A program made the translations under genes and the position numbers. A stretch of DNA of 10,102 nucleotides from an uncultured Oscillospiraceae bacterium (GTDB taxonomy: Bacteria > Bacillota_A > Clostridia > Oscillospirales > Acutalibacteraceae), in assembly GCA_900554165.1 (NCBI GenBank), contig USGR01000020.1, positions 1-10,102 on the forward strand, written 5' to 3'. Position 1 is the first letter of the stretch. Every line of letters begins with the position of its first letter. The notes beneath the pieces are model-generated. The model was not told the DNA's origin and searched no databases. It was given only the letters and a program-made list of their open reading frames with translations. Of the stretch, positions 5,608 to 10,102 are shown in pieces.

Positions 5608-7671
5608 CTACACATTTAAAAGCAGAGATGCAATAACATAGACAAGAAAAGATACTGTGTAAGCGGCAGCTATATAAAAAATAACCGCCGACCAGAACCA
5701 TTTTTTAGACGGCATTTCACGCCTCATAACGGCGAGCGCTGCCGAGCAGGGCGGCGCAAGCAGATTAAATACCATAAAGGCAAGGCCTGCCGCCGGGCTT
5801 ATTATACCGGAGGAGAGCACCGATGCTATCGGAGCTGAAATAGATGCTTTAGCACCTGTTTCTCCTGCACCATAAAGCACGCCGAGTGTAGATACGACGG
5901 CTTCCTTTGCAATAATGCCTGCCAGTATTGCCACCGGAAGCTGCCAGTTGTCGCCAAATCCCATAGGTTTAAATATTATAAGCATCGCTTTGCCTATGCT
6001 TCCCAGCATACTGCAGGATGGGTCGTCTACCATTTGCAGCGAAAAGCTGAAATTCTGCATAAACCATGCTGCCGCCGACGCCAAAGCTATTATTGTGCCC
6101 GCCTTTGTTAGAAAGTGCTTCATTTTTTCATACAGGCTTATCGATATATTTCTTATCGTCGGCATGCGGTATGAGGGCAGCTCCATTATAAATGCTGCAT
6201 CGCCGTTTTTGAGAGCTTTCTTCTTTATTATCAGCGCCGATATAAGTGCAACGGCTATGCCTATGCCGTAAATCAGCACCATTACAGCTCCCTGATGCTC
6301 GGCAAAAAACGCAGCCGAAAAAAGGCCGTATATCGGCAGCTTAGCGCCGCAGGACATAAAGGGTATAATGGTAATTGCCAACGCTTTGTCCTTTTCGTTT
6401 TCTATGGTACGGCATGCCATAACCGCCGGAACGCTGCAGCCAAATCCCATAAGCATTGGCACAAACGATTTTCCCGAAAGCCCTACTTTACGCAACGCTC
6501 CGTCCATTATAAAAGCCGCCCTCGCCATATAGCCGCTCGATTCCAATATCGTTATAAAGAAAAACAACAGCAGTATCTGCGGCATAAATGCTATAACTGA
6601 ACCTATACCGCCCATAATTCCGTCGATTATCAGGCTTTCAAGCCAATGCGCCGTTCCCATCTTGGTCAGTATGCTTCGCAGCGCATTAAGGCATACATCA
6701 ACCCCTCCCTCAACTGCGCTGTGCAGCAGTGCGCCCGGCATCGGAAGGCCAAACATGCTGCTGGAAAAGGTGAGGCTGAAAATCAGCGCCATTATAACGG
6801 CAAATATTGGTATGCCGAGCACTCTGTGCGTAAAAAGCTTATCGGCTTTGTCCGACGCAGTCGTGCTGTAAATTTTCGACTTTTTTACCGCAGCGCTGCA
6901 GCACTCCTCTATAAAATTATATCTTGCCGCTGCCGCCGCCGTTTCAATATCTCCGTCCGGCACACAGCGCTTTGCATCAGCGTATATTGGCTTTATTTGC
7001 AAATCTGCCGCCGACGCCAATTTGATATTGGCATACGCCTCAATGCCCTCCTCCAAAATTTTTGCGGCGTAATATGCGGCGTGCTTTATACCGCCGGACT
7101 TTAAAAGCTGCGATATGCTTTTTACATATTTATTCAGATTATACTCATGCAGCGTACTTATGCCCACACGCTTTAACTGTGCGGCGCGCAATACCGCTTC
7201 CATAAGCTCGTTAAGGCCTCTACCCTTGACGGCCGATATGGCAATCACCTCTGTCCCAAGCTTTTCCGAGAGCTTTTCGGCGGAAATATACATCCCGCGC
7301 TTTTTTGCTGCATCCATCATATTAAGCGCTATTACTATTGGTATATCCGTCTCTATAAGCTCGGTTGTAAGATATAGGCTGCGCTCTATGGCCGCTGCGT
7401 CTACTATATTTATTATTACGTCCGGAGTATTTTCGCCGCCTACTATGTACCGCCTGGCTATAGCCTCTTCTGGCGAATACGGAGAAAGCGAATATATTCC
7501 CGGCAAGTCGGTAAGGCTTATCTCCTCATTTTTTATTTTATATCTGCCTTCTCTACGCTCAACTGTGACGCCCGGCCAGTTGCCGACGTGTGCATTGCCT
7601 CCGGTCAAAGCGTTAAAAAGAGTGCTTTTTCCGCAATTTGGATTTCCTACCAGCACTGCTTTTACAGGCAT
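5608..7671 (-). CDS. feoB: Ferrous iron transporter FeoB
   Basis: The 687-residue Fe(II) importer has a cytoplasmic G-protein domain joined to a membrane permease. G motifs are all present: G1 'GNPNCGKST' (9-17), the G2 region 'WPGVTVER' (32-39), G3 'DLPG' (55-58), G4 'NMMD' (117-120) and G5 'SAVKG' (146-150). A helical linker follows, then the permease from about residue 280. The permease carries the conserved 'MGFGCSVPAVMACRTIENEKDK' and 'PFMSCGAKLPIYGLF' segments, whose Cys residues are implicated in metal movement, and the late 'GIIAKEAVVSTLGVLYG'. The start is ATG at 7671 with GGAGG seven bases upstream; a longer frame upstream is not needed. Length is normal for Gram-positive FeoB. It lies 115 bp after feoA on the same strand, with no terminator seen between them, so the two are probably one operon. 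FeoC is not seen. Confidence 0.95.
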   Translation of the reverse strand: MPVKAVLVGNPNCGKSTLFNALTGGNAHVGNWPGVTVERREGRYKIKNEEISLTDLPGIYSLSPYSPEEAIARRYIVGGENTPDVIINIVDAAAIERSLYLTTELIETDIPIVIALNMMDAAKKRGMYISAEKLSEKLGTEVIAISAVKGRGLNELMEAVLRAAQLKRVGISTLHEYNLNKYVKSISQLLKSGGIKHAAYYAAKILEEGIEAYANIKLASAADLQIKPIYADAKRCVPDGDIETAAAAARYNFIEECCSAAVKKSKIYSTTASDKADKLFTHRVLGIPIFAVIMALIFSLTFSSSMFGLPMPGALLHSAVEGGVDVCLNALRSILTKMGTAHWLESLIIDGIMGGIGSVIAFMPQILLLFFFITILESSGYMARAAFIMDGALRKVGLSGKSFVPMLMGFGCSVPAVMACRTIENEKDKALAITIIPFMSCGAKLPIYGLFSAAFFAEHQGAVMVLIYGIGIAVALISALIIKKKALKNGDAAFIMELPSYRMPTIRNISISLYEKMKHFLTKAGTIIALASAAAWFMQNFSFSLQMVDDPSCSMLGSIGKAMLIIFKPMGFGDNWQLPVAILAGIIAKEAVVSTLGVLYGAGETGAKASISAPIASVLSSGIISPAAGLAFMVFNLLAPPCSAALAVMRREMPSKKWFWSAVIFYIAAAYTVSFLVYVIASLLLNV

Positions 7672-7786
7672 ATAATTTCCTCCGCTTCCAAAATGCCGCC
7701 GAAAGCTTGCCAAAATACGCCAATATGGCAGCCTGTGCGTATAAATTAGACTATCGGCAATATAACGAGGTCGGTCAGGTCAATAT

Positions 7787-8011
7787 TCACAGTCCTCTGA
7801 CTATAACAGTTCCTGCCTCCGCTTTCCTTAATACGAGGTCGTAATTTCTCAAAAAAATCTGCATTGGGCCGCCAAACGGCGCAGATTTCTTCACAAGTAT
7901 TTTTGTGCCGGGAGTAATTCCCATACTAAGCAGCTTCTTTTTCAGCGCCGGCGCTGCGGTTATATTTATTACTGTGCATCTTTTGCCCGGCAGTATATCT
8001 CTTAATGTCAT
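7787..8011 (-). CDS. feoA: Ferrous iron transport accessory protein FeoA
   Basis: The 74-residue SH3-like protein works with FeoB at the inner face of the membrane and is needed for full Fe(II) uptake. Family features are the opening 'MTLRDILPGKRCTVINI', the helix-turn 'KKKLLSMGITPGTKI' (about 25-39) with the conserved MG.TPG pattern, 'APFGGPMQIFLRNYDLVLRKAEA' and a terminal beta strand. The start is ATG at 8011 with GGAG seven bases upstream. It is the first gene of feoAB and is divergent from the tRNA gene, with 137 bp between them. A 12-bp perfect AT palindrome sits about 45 bp upstream and could be where an iron regulator acts. Confidence 0.93.
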   Translation of the reverse strand: MTLRDILPGKRCTVINITAAPALKKKLLSMGITPGTKILVKKSAPFGGPMQIFLRNYDLVLRKAEAGTVIVRGL

Positions 8012-8055
8012 AAGCCGACTCCATTTTACCGTTTAACTTGTCTCTGCTATAAAAA

Positions 8056-8067
8056 TATAATATTATA
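8056..8067. promoter_or_regulatory. AT palindrome upstream of feoA, possible iron-regulator site
   Basis: TATAATATTATA is a perfect 12-bp palindrome about 45 bp upstream of the feoA start and includes a TATAAT that could be the minus-strand -10. No TTGACA-like -35 is visible 17 nt upstream. Position and symmetry would suit a Fur- or DtxR-type operator, but the sequence is low in complexity and does not clearly match a known box. Confidence 0.3.
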
Positions 8068-8102
8068 ATTGCCGTTTTATGCATCTGCTTTTAAAATGGG
8101 TA

Positions 8103-8131
8103 TTGAAATAGTCGGCTAGATAGTTTATAAT
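8103..8131 (+). promoter_or_regulatory. Promoter of the tRNA-Val gene
   Basis: TTGAAA (8103-8108) and TATAAT (8126-8131) are separated by 17 nt, 18 bp before the tRNA. This is a near-consensus sigma-A promoter. Confidence 0.8.
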
Positions 8132-8148
8132 ATCTAAAAGTTAGATAT

Positions 8149-8224
8149 GGACGCTTAGCTCAGCTGGTAGAGCATGCGCTTGACGTGCGCAGGGTCAGGG
8201 ATTCGAGTTCCTTAGCGTCCACCA
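8149..8224 (+). tRNA. tRNA-Val (anticodon GAC)
   Basis: The sequence folds as a full cloverleaf of 76 nt with an encoded CCA. The acceptor stem is GGACGCT (8149-8155) with AGCGTCC (8214-8220), and the D-stem is GCTC/GAGC with GG in the loop. The anticodon stem is TGCGC/GCGCA around loop TTGACGT, giving anticodon GAC at 8182-8184, which reads GUC and GUU valine codons. The variable loop has 5 nt. The T-arm is AGGGA/TCCTT around TTCGAGT; its closing pair is A-U (8201-8209) instead of the nearly universal G53-C61, and the arm also has a G-U pair. It has its own promoter and terminator, so it is a single-gene unit. Confidence 0.95.
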
Positions 8225-8227
8225 CCA

Positions 8228-8273
8228 GGCTGAGCCTGGACGCATGTCCGCGTTCCAAGCTCGGTCTTTTTTT
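8228..8273 (+). terminator. Intrinsic terminator after tRNA-Val
   Basis: GGCTGAGCCTGGA (8228-8240) pairs with TCCAAGCTCGGTC (8254-8266) with one mismatch and two G-U pairs. The loop contains a further CGC/GCG pairing. Seven T residues follow (8267-8273). Confidence 0.85.
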
Positions 8274-8364
8274 CACTCTTAAGCTCGCGCTTATAGCTTG
8301 CTGCATTTTACAGCACTTTACTATCAGGCTGAGTGGCTCAATTTCGCATTTTGACTTTATTTAA

Positions 8365-8382
8365 AGTGCAATTATTTTTGTC
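8365..8382 (+). repeat. Direct repeat copy 1 (18 bp)
   Basis: AGTGCAATTATTTTTGTC recurs at 8483-8500 with one change. The pair lies in non-coding DNA just downstream of the tRNA gene, 118 bp apart start to start. Paired copies of this kind occur near the ends of some insertion sequences, but no transposase gene is seen. Confidence 0.7.
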
Positions 8383-8425
8383 GGTAAAACATATTTTTAG
8401 TATAACTTTTTTATCTGTCTTGGTT

Positions 8426-8446
8426 TAAATCATACTTTGTGATTTA
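8426..8446. repeat. Short inverted repeat between the direct repeats
   Basis: TAAATCA (8426-8432) and TGATTTA (8440-8446) are perfectly complementary around a 7-nt loop. There is no T-run next to it. It sits between the two 18-bp direct repeats. Confidence 0.4.
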
Positions 8447-8482
8447 GCGTAAAGTGAGTTTTTTTAACATGCCATTAAATAG

Positions 8483-8500
8483 AGTGCAATTATTTTTATC
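8483..8500 (+). repeat. Direct repeat copy 2 (18 bp)
   Basis: AGTGCAATTATTTTTATC matches the copy at 8365-8382 in 17 of 18 positions. It is followed by ATTTTTTGACCCA, so on the minus strand the block begins TGGGTCAAAAAATG, resembling an element tip that starts with TG. Confidence 0.7.
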
Positions 8501-8584
8501 ATTTTTTGACCCAGCAGTGCTTTTGGTGCCTCAAATTCTGCTTGGACTGTATTTTTTAGTCTGTTTTGGTTTTCTATTGTAAAT

Positions 8585-8629
8585 AAAATCACCTCAGAAA
8601 GGACTTTAACTCCTTTTTGAGGTGATTTT
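8585..8629. terminator. Strong bidirectional intrinsic terminator
   Basis: A 19-bp stem (8585-8603 with 8611-8629, one G-U pair) carries AAAATCACCTCA and its complement TGAGGTGATTTT, with a 7-nt loop. T-rich tracts lie on both outgoing strands. On the minus strand it is downstream of the peptidase-like gene at 8768-9406; on the + strand no gene ends here, so it may mark the end of a lost gene. Confidence 0.85.
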
Positions 8630-8767
8630 TTGCTTTTTTATTTTATGTGTATGTAAAAATAAGTCTAAAATTTACTTTTTAATTTAAATTGAGCGTATAA
8701 TATTAAAAACCTTAAGTTAACTTCTCCTGATTTATTATTAAAAAATCAAGCTCAAGCATATTATAGC

Positions 8768-9406
8768 TTAATTGCTTTCTTCGTATTTCTCCAAAATATA
8801 GCGGCTATAGCATGTACGGCATACTCTTTCCTTGCCGCTGTCGGATACGGTACCAGTAAATACGCTCGATGAATTCTTTATATGCTGGCAGTCATCATAT
8901 AAATGATAAACTTCTCCGCTCTTCGTCCAATAACATTTATCATCCTCATTAATAATCGCACTATCTGACTCGTTATGATCGCCGTCAATATTCGCGACAG
9001 AGTCACTGTCCGACACAGTAAAACTTTGAGAATTATCATCCTCTGAATATGTATTCTCATCCCATGTCCCGTTCGGAGAGCTTATGCTTAATATTTCAGA
9101 TATGCTTGATACATGACCTCCGCTTGCAAATATAGCGCTATTATGCGGCATACATATGTATATCATCAGGAAAACACTGCATATAATCAGACTTACAGAT
9201 GCAGGTATAAATAGGCTTTTCGTCCGAGATCTTATTTTTGCATATTTCTGTACATATTCTGCAAAACGATGGGCTTCTTGCTCCTTTGTTATGCCAGTGC
9301 TGAGTATCGTATTGTCGGCATGAAAATGATTTAAATAAATATGCCCCTCTTCATGCAAAAACAATAGCTTCTCATCCTCGGCTGATAAGCCCTCTCTTAT
9401 AAACAA
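8768..9406 (-). CDS. Membrane-anchored ImmA/IrrE-type metallopeptidase, 5' end lost
   Basis: Residues are counted from TTG at 9406. The zinc motif HEEGH is at 18-22 in 'LLFLHEEGHIYLNHF', and 'KEQEAHRFAEYV' (41-52) supplies the expected third ligand Glu. This is the ImmA/IrrE family, whose members cleave XRE-type repressors of mobile elements. One membrane segment lies at about 65-86, followed by a Ser/Asp-rich linker and a Cys/His-rich C-terminal domain with 'YHLYDDCQH' (167-175) and 'CRTCY' (196-200). Family-like sequence continues upstream in the same frame to about 9448 (VNCFTYFDNKYKIL), but no ATG, GTG or TTG exists before a stop at 9458-9460. The TTG at 9406 has no Shine-Dalgarno site and lies inside the conserved domain. 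The gene therefore probably lost its start, and expression is doubtful. The terminator at 8585-8629 lies downstream. Confidence 0.7.
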   Translation of the reverse strand: MFIREGLSAEDEKLLFLHEEGHIYLNHFHADNTILSTGITKEQEAHRFAEYVQKYAKIRSRTKSLFIPASVSLIICSVFLMIYICMPHNSAIFASGGHVSSISEILSISSPNGTWDENTYSEDDNSQSFTVSDSDSVANIDGDHNESDSAIINEDDKCYWTKSGEVYHLYDDCQHIKNSSSVFTGTVSDSGKERVCRTCYSRYILEKYEESN

Positions 9407-9469
9407 TATTTTATATTTATTGTCAAAGTAAGTAAAGCAGTTTACAAGACGCGTGATTTAAATGATTGC

Positions 9470-9553
9470 CTTAACGGGAAAATAAAAATTAAAGCCAGTG
9501 ATTTTATTGCAATTTGTAAAGCGCTCAATTTAGATATCGACTTTTTTAGATAA
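9470..9553 (+). pseudogene. 3' fragment of an XRE/Cro-type repressor gene
   Basis: The + strand reads 'LNGKIKIKASDFIAICKALNLDIDFFR' and then stops (TAA, 9551-9553). This matches the last two helices of an XRE-family HTH domain, where LNGK is the turn after the recognition helix and the DFIAICKALNLD part is helix 4-5. The first helices and any start are missing; upstream in this frame is the antisense of the peptidase gene. It is a remnant joined head-to-head with the truncated ImmA-type gene at about 9450-9470. Intact XRE and ImmA genes commonly sit side by side on the same strand, so the junction suggests an inversion or deletion. No function is expected. Confidence 0.65.
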
Positions 9554-9575
9554 TAAATGCGTTTATTTTTATTTT
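9552..9575 (+). terminator. Weak terminator-like hairpin after the XRE fragment
   Basis: AATAAA (9552-9557) and TTTATT (9562-9567) pair across TGCG, followed by a T-rich run, and overlap the stop codon. The stem is A-U only, so activity is uncertain. Confidence 0.3.
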
Positions 9576-9688
9576 ACATTAGTATATCATAAATCTACTG
9601 TTTGGTCTATATAAATCCCCTTATTTTTTGGTTTTATTAGTCAAGAAGTTTTTTATTATGTTTATGCAATCATTTGATTTTAACACTT

Positions 9689-9717
9689 TTGCTTATTTTC
9701 CCTTTAAATAGCATAAT
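9689..9717 (+). promoter_or_regulatory. Possible promoter of the small HTH gene
   Basis: TTGCTT (9689-9694) and CATAAT (9712-9717) are 17 nt apart. The -10 is good but the -35 is poor, as expected for a regulated promoter. The inverted repeat at 9711-9729 overlaps the -10. Confidence 0.4.
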
Positions 9718-9729
9718 CTATTCTTATGC
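9711..9729. promoter_or_regulatory. Inverted repeat, candidate operator
   Basis: GCATAA (9711-9716) and TTATGC (9724-9729) form a perfect inverted repeat with a 7-nt spacer, centred 45 bp before the HTH gene start and covering the predicted -10 and start site. This is where a repressor would bind; autoregulation by the downstream HTH protein is an inference. Confidence 0.4.
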
Positions 9730-9764
9730 AGTAAGGTAAAAGCTTGTGGAAGGTGATATAATCT

Positions 9765-10052
9765 ATGAAAGTACCTGATTTAAAAACTGCTATTAAAATA
9801 TATTATCAATACCCAGCCGGTCTTGGCACAAAACAGATTGCTGATTTGTTCGGCGTAAGTCAGTCTACTGCGTTTAATATGAAAAAACAGGTTCAAAAAA
9901 TTATGCGTGAAAGAAACATCAAATGCTGGAAATCTTCAGATATACATACCCAAACCGCTTATGAGCTCTGGGGAATGGATATTAACGATCTTGAAAGAAG
10001 ATACAAAAAGCTATTATCGCTTGGATTGATAACAGATAACAATGAGAATTAA
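9765..10052 (+). CDS. Small helix-turn-helix DNA-binding protein
   Basis: This is an intact 95-residue protein. Residues 20-44 (GTKQIADLFGVSQSTAFNMKKQVQK) form a clear helix-turn-helix, with the turn at FGVS and the recognition helix starting at QSTAFNMK. The C-terminal part has a conserved-looking 'AYELWGMDINDLERRYKKLLSLGL' segment, probably helical and perhaps for dimerisation. Similar small HTH proteins are common in Clostridia and their mobile elements, but I do not recognise a named family or target. The start is ATG at 9765, preceded by GGAAGGTG with a 9-nt gap. It has its own predicted promoter overlapped by an inverted repeat. It neighbours XRE and ImmA remnants, which fits a regulatory module of a mobile element. 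No second gene follows before the window ends. Confidence 0.75.
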   Translation: MKVPDLKTAIKIYYQYPAGLGTKQIADLFGVSQSTAFNMKKQVQKIMRERNIKCWKSSDIHTQTAYELWGMDINDLERRYKKLLSLGLITDNNEN

Positions 10053-10102
10053 TTTTATAGCAATGTTTCTTGTTATTTATATTTTGCGCACTAAATTAAT
10101 TT

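Noticed and set aside
8640..8767. AT-rich stretch between the terminator and the peptidase gene examined for a gene or small RNA
   Set aside because: Only weak AT inverted repeats are seen; no coding frame or known RNA pattern.
9404..9427. TTGACA...TTTATA promoter-like pair on the minus strand near the TTG of the peptidase gene
   Set aside because: It lies within sequence that still encodes conserved peptidase residues and in very AT-rich DNA; probably chance, though a fortuitous promoter cannot be excluded.
1..10102. CRISPR array
   Set aside because: No regularly spaced repeats with unique spacers; the only direct repeat is a two-copy 18-bp pair 118 bp apart.

Overview
The window looks like a contig end from a low-GC Gram-positive bacterium, probably a Clostridia-type Bacillota genome, quite possibly metagenome-assembled. 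Supporting signs are strong GGAGG Shine-Dalgarno sites, TTG starts, sigma-A-like promoters with 17-nt spacers, AT-rich intergenic DNA, many hairpin-plus-T terminators, and the protein families present. A family- or genus-level assignment cannot be made from sequence reading alone.

Left edge (1-371): the first ~51 bases include 29 bases identical to the Illumina Nextera Read-1 transposase adapter, so they are a technical artefact. Behind it lies the C-terminal part of a ThpR-type RNA 2',3'-cyclic phosphodiesterase (2'-5' RNA ligase superfamily) on the + strand. After ~330 bp with no gene comes a bidirectional terminator.

Core region (771-8011), all on the minus strand: secD and secF overlap by 8 bp behind a perfect-consensus sigma-A promoter. 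Upstream lies a PLP aminotransferase of the aspartate-aminotransferase Ic/MocR-like group, with its own promoter and a terminator-like hairpin in its leader. Next are a LarB-like protein with its own terminator, and the ferrous iron uptake pair feoA-feoB. Two of these look biochemically odd. SecD/SecF lack the conserved intramembrane aspartates of the proton path, and SecF has no room for its large extracytoplasmic domain. The LarB-like protein lacks the expected catalytic Glu and Cys.

Right part (8103-10102): a tRNA-Val(GAC) gene with its own promoter and terminator reads away from feoA. Downstream the DNA becomes AT-rich and accessory in character. It holds an 18-bp direct repeat resembling a transposase-binding or IS-end array, a strong terminator, and a membrane-anchored ImmA/IrrE-type metallopeptidase gene without a convincing start. 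The tail of an XRE/Cro-type repressor gene is fused head-to-head to that peptidase gene, so both 5' ends are missing. A small intact helix-turn-helix protein follows, with an inverted repeat over its predicted promoter. This reads as the decayed remains of a mobile element downstream of a tRNA gene. The best candidate for something unusual is the ImmA-like protease joined to a membrane segment and a Cys/His-rich C-terminal domain, but this copy appears degenerate.
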